DNA of 64,000 nt from Dactylonectria macrodidyma (GCA_020744425.1 JAGMUV010000025.1:744001-808000); one strand, 5' to 3'. Numbered from the stretch's first letter, positions 1-11,884 are shown. The notes: generated from the sequence alone by a model not told the origin. Numbers and translations are program-made.

Positions 1-47
1 TGGTCTGCCGCCAACCATAATTGGCAGAGCCGCACACCTTTATCGCC
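1..47. repeat. 47-bp dispersed direct repeat, copy 1
   Basis: The first 47 bases match 10371-10417 in the same orientation at 42 of 47 positions. All five differences are transitions, the kind RIP produces. The block contains a small inverted segment, CCAA against TTGG around CCATAA. It starts at the window edge, so the repeat may extend to the left. Its identity is unknown; a transposon end is possible. Confidence 0.7.
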
Positions 48-387
48 GTCAAGGTGGCTCGATCCCAGTCTAGTGCAGGCATTATGTCACTGTCCCGTGG
101 CTGTGGAGTAGACGATGGGACGTTAACTAGACGGTGATCGTTGTGTGGAGACATTTTGGTTAAGTTCCGAAGCCCACCGGCGATAACTGAGACCCACCAG
201 CGGATCTTTGGCCCGATCTGGGGCCCCCTGGATATCCTTCATCTTTGTCCCTCTTTGTCCAACACGGACACTCTTTATTTTGCATGGTTGAGTTGAAGGT
301 TCTTGAACTCTGCTGAATTCCTGGGGCATCTCACTCTACTTGAGGCCGTTGCAGCGCATCCTATCGTAACATCCACTGTCTGAATCT
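48..387. other. Intergenic, upstream of the first regulator gene
   Basis: No coding frame with family features is visible. The stretch is the likely promoter and 5' leader of the regulator that begins at 388. No clear TATA box or repeat stands out. Confidence 0.5.
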
Positions 388-2577
388 ATGGAAATACACT
401 TCGAGACAGACACAAGCGGTGTCTATCCTGTTGGAGAACCCAGTACCTCCTCACGGAAGATGATATCGACAGCATGTGAGGCATGCAGAGCGGCCAAGAT
501 CAAATGTCGGCCGAGTGAACAGCCTGGAGTCTGCCGCAGGTAAGACGAGAATAACGTGACGATGCAAAAGATGAACTGACGGATCCATATCTAGATGTCT
601 TGAATCTAAGAGAGAATGCATATCACGAACAGGCCCACGCACTCGCCGAAGAAGGACAAAGTTGTATGTCTCGGTCCAATACTCCGGGCTGGTTCGGGTA
701 CGAATACTGACTTGATAATAAGCCTTGGTGGTGCGGCACAGCCTCGACCACCGCCCGCAAGCCGCGCATCCAAGACTTTCACCATCGACTTTGACGTGCC
801 GTCTCCGCCTGAAATCGACGAGAACTATGACGCCTTGCGTAGCACCCACGCACAGTTCATCGACAATATATTTCCTTTTGAGCCGGACTCGGACTTTAAT
901 GATCTCACTTCCTCGCCGATGACATGCTTCCCGACGCCCTCGTCTTCTCACACCCATTCCATCCAGTCCCTTCATGCAAAACCCCAATTCAACCTCGAAT
1001 CCGCTGACGACCTACTAAAATCGTTCCGTGGAATGCTGCCTTATTTCCCCTGCATTGACCTTAAGCCCGAAGTAACGGTTTTGAGTCTTGCTGCCTCTCA
1101 ACCCTTCGTTCTGTTGGCGATCCTGGCCGTCGCGTCTGGGTCGCGGACTCTTCAGGGGCATAGCCTTTACGATGAAGAGTTTCGCAAGGTGTTGGGCCTC
1201 AAGGTTGTGGCTGGAGGGGAAAAGAGCATTGAACTTCTGCAAGGCATGCTCATCTACTGTGCTTGGTGATAGATGTCTCACAACCTCATCTCAACGAATA
1301 GATGGCTTACAACTATAGGTATCCATTCCATCTCAGGCCCAAAAACAGGCAAGCTTTTCAGTATGTCCGCATGGCAGGGGATATGGTTCGCGATATGGAG
1401 CTCGATCAGGAGTTGCCCGAGCTCAACGGCGGTTTCGACTCTGAGGTGACGACGGAGCAACTCGAAAAAATCCGCGCATATCTCTCCTGGTTTTACGCTG
1501 TATCAAAGTACGTCTTCCACTAGAACTTCGTCTACCGGTGAGCCGTTGACTTACAACCAACCCTAGCTTCATATCCGCCTGGAGGAAGATGGACGTGATG
1601 GCACCTTTCACTGCTTGGACAGCTAATTGCTGTGACATTCTCCAACGGTGCGCAGCGGCCGATGGCGACTTCGCCTTGAGTTATCTCGTGCGATTTGCGG
1701 GTTACACCAATGCCGCTAAAAGTGCGATCCATGAAAGCACGGCACCAAGTGAGCAACAGAGCCAGCTTGTGCTGTTCGGCCTGGAGGCCCAAAGTCGAGA
1801 GCTTCAACAGTGCATGCTCCCTCACATTGCTCGTTCTGGTAAGAATCCTCAAGTTGCACTTGCTGAAATAAGGCTAATTTCCCAAAAGTGCCTGTGAAGT
1901 TCTCAGAGCTGTTCTTTAGAATCTATCTTGCCGGCGGCCCTCTGCTCCGCTTAGGACAACCTAAGAACAGGCCCTCCGGGTACATTACCCCTTCAATACC
2001 AAAGCTCAAACGTTGTGTCGCCGAAATCAGGACGATGTTCGACTTCGTATCTGACCTAGGGCAATCAGCATTCAATGCCTTGACTTGCAATGACTGGCTC
2101 AAGTTCATTCTCACCATCATTGCGGCACTTCGTCTCTCATTTCCTCTTACCGAGCTCCCCGGCTGGGATGATGCCTGGGCGAAAAGCGAGTTACGCTTTG
2201 GCGAGTTCTTGACACACATGTGCGAGGGATCTGACTCGATTACGATCAATACCCGAGTCGACGTCTTCTCTGCCGGTCGCGTCGTCTTGCGCGTCGTCAA
2301 GGATAAGTATGACCGTCGGATTGCGCTACATACCAAGGCAGTAGCGGCCACCATAGAGGCGGAAGCGGCGATGCCATCGTCTTCGGTTATTCGGGGATGC
2401 CCGGTGTTTGACCATAGCGTTGAGGCTTATATCGCTGCATGGGATACGGGGTTTGATGATGGTAATGTGATGCCACCCCCAACGCGACATGCAGAGGGCC
2501 AGCAGGCCGAACCTCACGATTGGTGGGCGACAATGACGATGGGATGGACGTATAATACGACTGGGAACAATGAATGA
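388..2577 (+). CDS. Zn2Cys6 (fungal binuclear cluster) transcription factor
   Basis: A nuclear DNA-binding regulator of about 637 residues in six exons: 388-539, 595-663, 723-1265, 1319-1507, 1567-1838 and 1889-2577. All five introns are 50-59 bp and GT-AG, and they join the frames with a total length divisible by three. The zinc cluster is split by the first intron. Its six cysteines are C30, C33, C40, C49, C52 and C59 (spacing 2-6-8-2-6), followed by a basic tail (RTRRRRTK). The rest resembles the middle homology region of fungal Zn2Cys6 regulators, with helical segments such as FVLLAILAVASGSR and an R-x-A-x-YLSWFYAVSK block. ATG 388 gives 29 residues before the first zinc ligand, a normal spacing. 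The target is unknown. The nearest intact gene is the MFS exporter at 8.1-10 kb, which could be regulated by it, but 5.5 kb of debris lies between them. Confidence 0.88.
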
Positions 2578-3098
2578 CACGCTTGGCCTTGGGACTATTC
2601 ATTATCCCAGGGAGCTTCGTCTAGTCTGGAGCGAGGTTGATCTCCCGGTGGGATACGCATAATAAAATGCCACCAAGACAATACTGCGCCACTTTCACTG
2701 CATCTCTCAGTATGCGAGCATTTCTCAGTCTGAAAAATTCCTGTTCTGTTGATCCGTCCGGATCAGGTACCCAGACTACTGACTGGAGCTTATCGTCAGG
2801 ATGAGCCTTGAAAGGAAGTCCCCAGTAAGCCAGGGGCCGTTCCATCCATCACCACGGGAAACTAAGACGTTTTCGAGGCTTGAGCCATGTTGAGGTGTGG
2901 CTCTCATAGTGCTGAAGTACAAGCTTCTTAGCGTTGAGGCCTTAAAACGACTAGGATAGTGTGAACACATTTAAAGTGACGAAAATTTCCAGCATTATGT
3001 TAGAAAACAGCTTGTGTTAAGAATCTTTATATCTATAACTCCTCTGCTCTAAATCCTTCCACCAGCAGAAAATATGCAGCCAGTATTATCGACGCGTA
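2578..3098. other. Intergenic, no gene seen
   Basis: Short frames only, none with recognisable features. Base composition becomes AT-richer from about 2960 onward. Confidence 0.5.
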
Positions 3099-3584
3099 TT
3101 GATCCCTCACTTAGGCCACCAGCCACCGAATATCGACGGCAAGCCGGTGCTGAATGTAGATAATTTGCACGTTATCCTGATGTTTAATATTGCATACGAT
3201 ACGACCGTATTCCCTGGTGAGCGATATGGCGTCCGGCTCACCAGCTGCTACCAGTTCCCGTATTACACTGAGGCACAACCTGCTGGGCTTGTGGATGCTG
3301 AACGGAGGAAACCCAAAGATGATTATCTTGAAGAACTCTTCGGCCGCAAAGTCGTCAAGTTCAAAATTGGCAAGAAGCCACGAAAGCCCCTCTGCTGTAT
3401 TATTGAATCCATTAAAGGCAGGATGATGTTCCTTAAGATCAGTCATGCGATTGAGAACATCCTTTCCGACAGCTTTGTGCATTTCGTCCGGAGTATGCCT
3501 GGGCCTTGTCTTGTCGATAAATATATGCATGGTGTTGTCCTTTTATTTTGTCTTTTATGGGGCCTACAAAGTCAAAGAAACTGA
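3099..3584. other. Overlapping open frames on both strands, unassigned
   Basis: An open frame of 161 codons on the plus strand (3099-3584) overlaps one of 139 codons on the minus strand (3530-3111). Neither shows a domain I recognise. The minus-strand frame has the more protein-like composition (charged N-terminus, hydrophobic core near FAAEEFFKIIIFGF). At most one is coding, and the stretch may be the remnant of a decayed gene next to AT-rich DNA. Confidence 0.2.
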
Positions 3585-4749
3585 GAATTCATATAGTACT
3601 ATTTATTATTTATACCACTGTAGCACGTATATAACACGTACCGTACGTATACAGTACACCGCATTCTCTAGCGTGAGGCTAATATTAGGCCTGCCGATCC
3701 AGAATAAGGACTTATCTATTAAGCTTTATATACTTTATCCTGCGGTCTATTATCTATAGTCCTTCTTTTATACGTGTCCGAATTTCAGGCCCCGCGAGTA
3801 GTATATTGTCGGTCCTACTTCTGGGTTTCGGACTTAACCACTCACCACAGCCTCGAGATTACATGCATGTAACTGGCCCCCGAGACCCAACATCCAAGTA
3901 TAGCTGGCAAACAACCAACCAGTTGCGCCAATAGAACGGCAGACAATATCCTGTTCACGTCTCGCATGTTGAAGTTGCTCTGTAAGTTATTAGTCAACGG
4001 CAATTATGCAACCATATTAACGCAAAAGAGATGCTCACATTGTTGTGCAGAGTCCACTGTTAAACAACTTGTATGGTGTGCTAATTTAGGGAAAATTAAA
4101 GATGCTGGAGATGTTGCTCTTGAGGGGGATCCTCTTGCTGGACGAGATGATAATGACAAAGGGGACCATGTAAATAGCAATTCCAGTCAGGCGTCACCGC
4201 TGCTCTTTACATGAGGATGAATAATGCTTATCTATGGCAAGCTCTGTTTGAGATCGTTCCTAATATCGAACAGGAATCAATAATCACAATGAGGCCGAAT
4301 ATGACCGGACTTAACTAGAGGTAACCAACTAGAGACAGCGCTAAATGTAAGCGGGATAGTAGAGAATTCCAACTTATTCAGCACTAGTTGGGAACCCTAG
4401 ATACAAACCTATCCATAGTTCAATTTAATGCCCAGACCCACAGCTCTAGATCAGCCGTCGATCTCACGTAAGACGGCCAAAGCCCTGCGCAGCCGCTAAG
4501 GTAGCAAATTAGCGGACACCGGACGCTGGAAACTTACTTGAGGCCCCGGTACCTAGACGCAAACCGTGACCAACTCCACCTTTTCCCGGGTGCCATGAGT
4601 GGGCCGCGAGGCCCCTTCATAAGCCGCAATAAATAAGTGCCGAGGTCATTCGGAGACGCTTAAAGCAACAGTACTGCATGCCTAGTATGGCAGGGGCTGG
4701 ATCCAAAATACGGGAAGCTTTCGGTTCCTAACGTAAAGCCGCCGGCGCT
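3585..4749. other. AT-rich non-coding stretch
   Basis: AT-rich to about 4430, then of more even composition. It holds stop-rich frames and no recognisable family. No terminal repeats were found. The stretch is probably decayed repeat DNA upstream of the peptidase fragment. Confidence 0.4.
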
Positions 4750-4992
4750 CTTCATGGCCAGACCAGAGTTGTTCGGATGCCCGCCTCCGTGGGAGGAGAG
4801 GTGATGTTCAGGCTTCTCAAACACCTACGGGTTCCCATAGCCCTGATCGAGTTCGAAGGCGCCGAGCATGCTATCTCCCGAAATCGTGATGCGCGCCACC
4901 CATGCCTAACTGTCCATTACTTTTTGAGACGGATAGACTTGTATTTGAATGGAAATTTGGCGCCGGAATTTGATGTTCAAATAGTCAAGTAG
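4750..4992 (+). pseudogene. S9 (prolyl-oligopeptidase/acylaminoacyl peptidase) C-terminal fragment
   Basis: The reading frame carries the pattern that closes the alpha/beta-hydrolase domain of S9 peptidases: a GEVMFRLLKHLRVPIAL segment (usual form G-E-x-M-F-R-x-L-K-x-x-x-V-P), then FEGAEHAISR, where the histidine stands at the catalytic position, then a short C-terminal helix. The nucleophile-serine region, the propeller and the start are missing. The usual Asp-x-Arg-Val-Pro before this block is degraded (TRVVRMPAS). It is a gene relic, called from pattern memory alone. Confidence 0.45.
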
Positions 4993-5400
4993 CTTGTATC
5001 CACACGCTCAAGTGGTTCGAATGAAGTAGCTGGCAGGCTGCAGTTAGCAGAAGCCGGATGCGCCATATTTGAGCAGAGTATTGCTAGGGGCACATACAAC
5101 TTTTGCGCCGAGCACAAGAATATACATTCTCAAAGTCTAATGTGTTTTTCCATCACGAGGAAAGACTTCGGCTGAGGCCATTTGCAGCAATGAGGGAGCA
5201 GCTACTCCAGACAATCCTCAACCACGGAGGTATGAGTCAGTCCCTGGACGGCACTTGCAAAAGCAATGCCGTCCTGGGCGTTTGCAGGCAAGATCTGATA
5301 TCGACGGCTACGGTGAAGCCGGGCAATTTGAACGGGCGTCACACCCGATGGCAGTGTTGCTAATCATATGATAATAAAACAACGTATTGCAATACATATA
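4993..5400. other. Intergenic up to the Fot1-like insertion
   Basis: An 86-codon open frame at 5103-5363 has no recognisable features and is probably chance. The dinucleotide TA at 5399-5400 is the left target-site copy of the transposon. Confidence 0.4.
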
Positions 5401-5449
5401 ACGTACTTGATAAGCGAGCGCCGCAGACAAGCGAGCGCCGCACTTTTCC
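5401..5449 (+). repeat. Left terminal inverted repeat of the Fot1-like element
   Basis: It begins ACGTACTTGATAAGCG and is the exact reverse complement of 7212-7260. It contains a 14-bp direct repeat, aagcgagcgccgca, at 5412-5425 and 5429-5442. By analogy with other pogo-like elements this is a plausible pair of transposase-binding sites (inference). Confidence 0.95.
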
Positions 5450-5498
5450 ATCCTACACCTAACTTTCTACTTTATCAAGCAAATCTCAACAACGCAAC

Positions 5499-7154
5499 AT
5501 GCCTCAGCAAGATAACGAAGCTAAAACCCTTCTTGCCCTTCAAGCCCTTCAAAATAACCCAAAACTAAGTATCCGACACGCCGCATCGACATACGAAGTA
5601 GATGAGCGAAGGCTGCGTCGCTGACAGAAGGGCATTCAGTGTCAACGCGATACCATTCCTAATTCGCGTCGACTAACCGATCTAGAGGAACAGATCATTG
5701 TTTAATTCATACTCGACCTAGATTCGCGAGGATTTCCTCTGCGACTGCGTAGTATTGAAGAAATGGCCAATTGACTGCTCGCTGACTGCGACGCATTACC
5801 TATCGGCAAGCGCTGGGCTTCTAACTTCATTAGGCGATAACTAGACCTTAAGATGCGTTTTTTTTATAAATATAACTATTAGAAGGCTAAATACGAAAAT
5901 CTAACTATTATTCATAATTAGTTCTGGCTTATAGAGAATATAATTGCGAAATATAGTATTAACCTAGCTAATATCTATAACTTTGATAAGACTGGCTTTA
6001 TAATGGGTATAATTATAAGCGGAATGGTCGTTATAGGCGTAGAAAGGCGTGGAAACCTAAAATCAGTCTAGCCTGGAAACTAGGAATGGGTTACAGTCAT
6101 CCAGGCGATTAATACAGAAGGCTGAGCGATCCAGCCGTTCATCGTAGTTGTGGGCTAATATCACCTCGCCAGCTAGTACCGGGAAAGCAACCTTCCGGGC
6201 GATTGGGCTATTATAATAACTTAAAATGGCTAGACTAATAATAAGACGGGTCTTAAGTGGCTTAAGCACTTCAATCAGCATACAAAGGATCAATCAGTCA
6301 GTCACTATTATCTTCTAATCCTCAATAGGCATAAAAGTCACCACTCTGTCAACTTTAAGAAATATTATAAGGAGAATCAGATCATTACGCTTTATATACT
6401 GCCTCATTCATCTTATCTACTTCAGCCTCTCGATATTAAGTGCTTTAAGCCGCTTAAAACAGCCTATAGTCAAGCAATTAAGCAATTAATTAGATACTCT
6501 ATAACCTACATTTCAAAGACCGAGTTCTTCCTAGCCTTCTATACTGCCCACACAGCCACTATGATAAAGAGCAATATTAAAGGAGGTTTTCAAAGGGCCG
6601 GACTTATTCCCTTAAACCCAGAAAATATTATATCAAAGCTTAATGTACAGCTATAGACTCTAACACCGGCTACAGAGAAGACCAGCCTCCCCGACCCTTA
6701 GGTCTTAAAGACCCCAAAGACTATGCTTAAAGCTAGCTCTCAGTCTGAATACCTCAAAAGACGAATAAGAAGACATCAGAGCAGCTCTCTAGCATCAATT
6801 CTTAAGGCGCTTAAGTCACTTTCAAAGGGAACGAAGGCAATAATACATCAGAACGCCTTACTAAAGTCTGAGGTCTAGATCCTTCGATAGGCAAATAAGA
6901 CTCTTAGCAAGCAGCGCAGAGTAATAAGAACCCACTTACATAAAGGAGGGAAGATAACTCTAGATGAGAGGAGGGATGAGATAGATCAGAGAGACATTAA
7001 TGCGCAAGTAGTGGCTGAATCGTCAAGAAGTAGTGGTCGAAGGAGGTCAGCACTACTAAAGGAAAGGCGCTATAGAATATATAGAAAGGCCGGTCATAAT
7101 GCAAGGACCTGTCAGATTATAATTAAGATCTCTGAGGAAGAGCATAGCGATTAG
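5499..7154 (+). pseudogene. Fot1/pogo-family transposase, killed by point mutations
   Basis: ATG 5499 to TAG 7152-7154 is exactly 552 codons, the normal length for Fot1-class DD(E/D) transposases. Many TAG/TGA/TAA codons interrupt it with no net frameshift. Family blocks stay readable: an HTH-like N-terminus (LSIRHAASTYEV), RRLTDLEEQIIV, NFDKTGF with the first catalytic Asp, a second block where the expected LILDGH reads LILNRH, and HSSYLLQPLDIKCF with the third Asp. The Asp-to-Asn change is a G-to-A transition, and several stops lie where tryptophan is expected. Uniform transition damage without indels is the signature of RIP. Confidence 0.9.
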
Positions 7155-7211
7155 TTTTAATTTATTTAATGCTTTATTGCGGTTTTATTAAGGTTTTAAG
7201 AGTAAGAGTAA

Positions 7212-7260
7212 GGAAAAGTGCGGCGCTCGCTTGTCTGCGGCGCTCGCTTATCAAGTACGT
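7212..7260 (-). repeat. Right terminal inverted repeat of the Fot1-like element
   Basis: Exact reverse complement of 5401-5449 over 49 bp, followed by the TA target-site copy at 7261-7262. It also carries the doubled 14-bp motif. There are no mismatches, although CpA sites are present in it. Confidence 0.95.
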
Positions 7261-8110
7261 TAATACAATATGCGCGTTCTGATATTATACCAATATAATA
7301 CGCAGGATGTGATATAATAATAATACAATATAAGGTTATCTATATTGGCAACATGTCGTCTATATTAGTTAGCAGATCTTCAGGCAAAATGCACTCATTT
7401 TATTAATAATTGATGGATTCACTAGCTACGCTAAATGTTCAGGGTGCCCGCTTATTTTTACAGCTTGGAATTATCCAGTATATAACACAACAATAATTAA
7501 TGTCGATATGTGGGGACACGTGTGATGAAAACGCGTTACTGATTTATTGTTTCACGTTAGGGGCAAGAAAACGCGTAATGAAAGTATAAATTCATGGTCT
7601 ACAGGGTAGGGTATCGTTTACGGGCAGCCCCTTGAGAACCCCTGAGAATGCTGTCTCCTACCGCGCGACATTACAGACCCACTGAGAAAGTGAAAGACAA
7701 CCGGGTCGTGACGAAGTGAGACGAGATCGGGAGATACGCATTGCACGGCATCGTGGAGCAGATTATTGGATTAGTTGGCTTTTGTGGGCGCAAATGTAGT
7801 GGTTGAATTTGGATCATGCAACTCGAGCTATACTCCGAGCATTGACCCCTCGTATTCCTGGTGCTTGACCTTATCAATTTACGTTGATGGTTATTTGGGA
7901 AATATGTATAGAGTGGTGACGTATAGCATGGTGTATATATATACTACTAGCCTCTGTTATCCTATAACTTATTTATACACAAAAAAGGGAAAGAGAAACT
8001 CGGCCCAATACATTTAGGCCTACGCCTATTGCCAGCATGCATAACAAGAGCAAATATCCTGATTCCGATACACAAATTTCCATCGCAACTACTGTATATT
8101 CCCTCTGCTA
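7261..8110. other. AT-rich intergenic stretch
   Basis: No gene is seen. The first half is strongly AT-rich (runs such as gatataataataatac). The right part is the 3' flank of the MFS exporter. Confidence 0.5.
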
Positions 8111-9976
8111 TCAACTAGAGATGGCGAACCTGGACTTGGCTCGCAAGTTGGCCCCGAACTTGAACAGCAGCACCATTCCAAGGATACCAATGACACTGAG
8201 ACCGCCAAGAAGGCTCACGCCTTTGCCGATACCCAAGTTCCCAAACAGCGGCTGTGCATATAGAATACTACCACAAGCTAGGGCACTGCGGAAGAAGTCG
8301 TTGGCAGCAAATAGACTGGACGTATACTGCGGGTAGCTGAGTGGGATATAGAGGAAAACGCACTGAAACAGAATAAAGGACGTCATTGCGTAGATGCCGA
8401 TACCAATGGTAGGTGCAATCCAGTGAATAGATGCTTTTGCCGTCCAGGCGAAGAGGAAGAGACCGATGGTAGGGCCGAAGGAGGCGGGCAAGCCTGGGAG
8501 CAAGATCTGTTCTTGGGGGCCCATGCCAAATTTCTTGATCTGGGGAACAACCATGAAGTACAGCAGGGAGCCATACATAGTAGCACCCACCAGACACCCG
8601 ATGAGGACGCAGAGGAACACAAGACCAATCTGACCCAGGTTCATGTGGTAGATACCGTGGTATACGATGGGGAATGCCTCGAAGACTAAACGATAATGAT
8701 CAGCACATGGGTCTGTTTTGGTATTTTATATCAAGATACTCACAGGAGTAGTAGATGCTATACACAATAGCGCTGTAAACCTGAACAAACAGAATAGCGG
8801 GATCCTTGATAGTGATCTCGAGAGGCTTAATGAGCGCATCTACTGCAATAGCAGAAACTGTTGAGTGGCGCTGGTCAATCTCGCTCTGAGATATGAATTT
8901 GGAGTTGCCAGTAATCTTTCGGAGACGCCGAGCTCGCTGCAGCAGGATAGTCGGGGTGCTTGTCTCAGGAAGGAAAAACAACATGAGGAGAAACACTGGT
9001 GACGATGCCCAGATGGACTCGTAAAGTGACCAGCGCCAACCCTTTACAGGGACAGCGAAGCCACTAAGAAGGGGTCCAAGAGCAGCTGAAGGGACAACGT
9101 TAGCGGTGCAAAACGGATAAAGTAATGACAGGGTTTCTCACGTCCGCAGTAAGCAGAAGCCACCCATACAATCATGCCAAATGGCAAGTACATCGGACTG
9201 TATAGGTCGCCCATCGACGCGCCGCCAGACGCCAGGCACGGGGATCCGAAGAAACCCTGCAGGAACCGAAGAACCATCAGTCCCGGGTAGTTATTGACCA
9301 GCGCGGTGGGAATCGAAAGGATAACGAAGAGAAACATGGTGATAATATAAACGGGACTTCGGCCGATGTGAGGAATCTCGCTGAGAGGCGAGAACAGCAG
9401 TGGACCAACACCATAGCCCAGCACGTAAATAGAAAGGCCGAGCGAAGCCTTGATAGCGCTGACTCCAAACTTTTCCTGGATCTGCTGTTGAGATGTGGTA
9501 TAGATGGCGGATGACATGTACACAACAAAGGTATACGCGCAAATGATGGCCGCGAGGATGAATCGACGCCGATTCGACCAGTTGTGTGGGTTGGCGGCAT
9601 CATCGGTGGTGTACCAATCGACCAAGATCACTCCACCCTTGGTGCGCTTCGGAACAATCGGCGCGGATGCGACCTTATCCAGAGCCGCGCCCCCTTCAAT
9701 GTGTGTAGGAGCAGTGCTGATGGCATCATTGTGCTGCTCCGTCTTCTCACCCAGTGTGGGGCGGGAATTCGCTCGTTCCTCACCAGCGACGGTCGAAGAT
9801 GATGAGACCGTGCCTTCGGCGGGAGGGTTCGGGGCGTTCATGGCCTCGAGCCATGCCTCTGGGATGTTGAAACCAGGTTTCTCTTCTGGGTATTGGAAGA
9901 CGCGGTTGCCGGTGATGAACCGCACCAGCTGCCCGAATGGCGCGTCGCGAACGACTTCGTTTAATCCGAGCCCCAT
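8111..9976 (-). CDS. MFS drug:proton antiporter, DHA1 type (Flr1/Caf5-like)
   Basis: A plasma-membrane exporter of about 583 residues. The exons are 9976-9142, 9085-8744 and 8685-8111, and the introns of 56 and 58 bp are GT-AG and restore frame. A long hydrophilic N-terminus (about 130 residues) precedes the D-x-x-NPHNWSNRRR motif that opens the fungal DHA1 transporters. Twelve membrane segments follow in two halves. The first half carries GPLLFSPLSEIPHIGR (motif A region) and GFFGSPCLASGGASMGD (motif C region). A loop with a PETSTPTILLQRARRLR patch separates the halves. The family expels azoles, mycotoxins and other hydrophobic compounds; the substrate here cannot be read from sequence. A TATA-like tatatgtatag lies about 170 bp upstream. 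The nearest gene upstream on its own side is the dehalogenase-like hydrolase, in the opposite orientation. Confidence 0.92.
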
Positions 9977-11884
9977 GGTGTTATTTCCTCTGAGTGGTGG
10001 AATGTTTGTCGTGGCTCGTCTTTAGGGTACAGCCCGGGCGATCGAGGTTATTATCTCTAAGAGTTCACTGTAATCTTGAGAACAGGAGACAATGCAGGAG
10101 AACTAATTTCCAGTCCTCCCGGGGAGCGTACAGCTCTATACATATACAACATCCCAGACCCCCCGCCTCGAAGTTCAAAGCAGTACAATGGCTGACAAAG
10201 CGAGGGAAGAGTGGCGGGAGATTTGTGATAACCTCCGGTGTTCTACGGCGCAGATGGGTAGTTAATAATCAAGAGCTACGAGCCACGATAAACTCCGGTC
10301 CCAAACGGTAGAGAGGGACGATTAAAAACCGAGTACAAGTTAACATACGTGCTACATTCCGTCGGGCCGATGGCCTGCTGCTAACCATAGTTGGCAGAGC
10401 CGCACACCTTTGTCGCCACAACTTAAGGATGGTTTAATCGCCGACATTCTAGCTGGGATCTCCGAATTTTCATTATGCAATAAACTTGTCATTTCAAGGA
10501 TGCATGAGTTATAATCTTTGTGGTCAATTTTAAGCTCCGATCTCCATCGGTTCAACCATAACTAGGCAGCAGTATATTGCAATTTGTAGCCCGATAGTAA
10601 ATAGCGTTAAAATAATCTTAGCTGTAGGCTGACTATTATGGTCCATCCTTATGAAAATTATAAATACCGCTTAGTGGATATAGTAGAAAGGGAGCGTGAA
10701 AAAATAAACTCACCTAATTAAAGAGATACGAGGTCTATTTCTGAGTGTCATCAGGACCACTTCAGACTGACAAATGCGTCAGCCTATTGGGCCCCGTTTA
10801 CGCCGAGCAAGCCCGGAAGATAAATTTTAGGAGGTAGCTTAATCACCTTATCTTACGTAATGAGATTGTGTCACGTCGAAGGCGGGGTTACGTAGTTCGC
10901 CTATTTATCTCCCGAACAGGCACGGAGTTTGACCAGTAACGCGACATGTGAATAGTGAAGAGATTCGGCTAAGGCAGGAAGCTGATACACTCATTCCCCC
11001 GTCGTCTTGCTGCTGTGATCCGTGCAAGGGGTTATTATACAAGATATTAAACGCCGAGGCTGGGGCTATCTAATTATAGACTTGGCTTCGTAATTGAAGA
11101 ATGATTAGCAAAGTTGTGGCTGTTTGAAGCCACCTGCATTGATGATGGTGGTGGCGTGTGATGTTGGTGTTCGCAGACTTATGTCCCAGAATTTTTTTAC
11201 ATTTGCACCTTGTCTGACAGGAATCATTCCATAATAATCCTCCCTCGTGTCAATTCTGGATGAGGGCTCCTGGGTACTGATATTATATCTTTTTCGTCCT
11301 CTTTTCCTTTCAGCGATGTGGAAACTGGCACCAAGTGGCGAGCCCTACAGGAAGCAGCTTCGAGACTACTATCGTTCCCCGCGCTCTCCGTCTCCAATCA
11401 CTCTCGGAGTGCGATAGCTGGGCAGGTGTGCAGTGCATGTATTGCCTTACGGCCTTAGAACCTGATAGGTCGTAAAATATGCGCTGGGGTTAGGCATTAG
11501 AAATTTTGCCATAGCACTGGCCAGAAGTCGGAGCATTAATCCACATCGCCAGCCTGCATCAGGCCCGATTGCTCCGCGATTAAAGTTGATAACGCATCAA
11601 CGCAGCTTTTCTCTAGAGCAGGTTGCCGAAACCAGACCGAATGAATGGAAGTGCAGCTAAGCTCCCTCAGTAGCTCCGATCCAATTCGGCGGTTAAGAAT
11701 CTCGCGGATTTAGATGGTGCAGAACTTGCACGGCATATTATCAAGCTTGGGGCTACTTATTGCTTTGTCTCCTCACAAAAGTCCTCGTCAAAATCCGGAA
11801 ATAGGGTGTTTCCTTTCGTTACATTGCGGCTGCAATACCCGTTCGTACATCTCTGACGAAAGGCAGCAGTTCCAGCTCTCTACG
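9977..11884. other. Intergenic between MFS exporter and hydrolase
   Basis: About 1.9 kb with no recognisable gene. It holds the promoter of the exporter at its left end and the second copy of the 47-bp repeat at 10371-10417. The centre (10560-11100) is AT-rich and stop-rich. Confidence 0.5.
10371..10417. repeat. 47-bp dispersed direct repeat, copy 2
   Basis: Same orientation as 1-47. The five differences are all transitions (T/C, C/T, C/T, A/G, A/G). Identity is highest in the central stretch ttggcagagccgcacacctt. Confidence 0.7.

Larger units (their letters stand above)
5401..7260 (+). mobile_element. Complete Fot1/pogo-type DNA transposon, transposase inactivated
   Basis: An 1860-bp element bounded by perfect 49-bp inverted repeats and flanked by TA on both sides (5399-5400 and 7261-7262), as expected for Tc1/mariner/pogo insertion. 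The size fits Fot1-class elements of ascomycetes. The single internal transposase frame keeps its full length but is riddled with in-frame stops, so the copy cannot move by itself. It sits in AT-rich DNA between the S9 fragment and the MFS exporter. Confidence 0.93.

Noticed and set aside
451..987. 178-codon minus-strand open frame at the first regulator.
   Set aside because: Overlaps the spliced zinc-cluster exons on the plus strand, which are supported by splice sites and the six cysteines.
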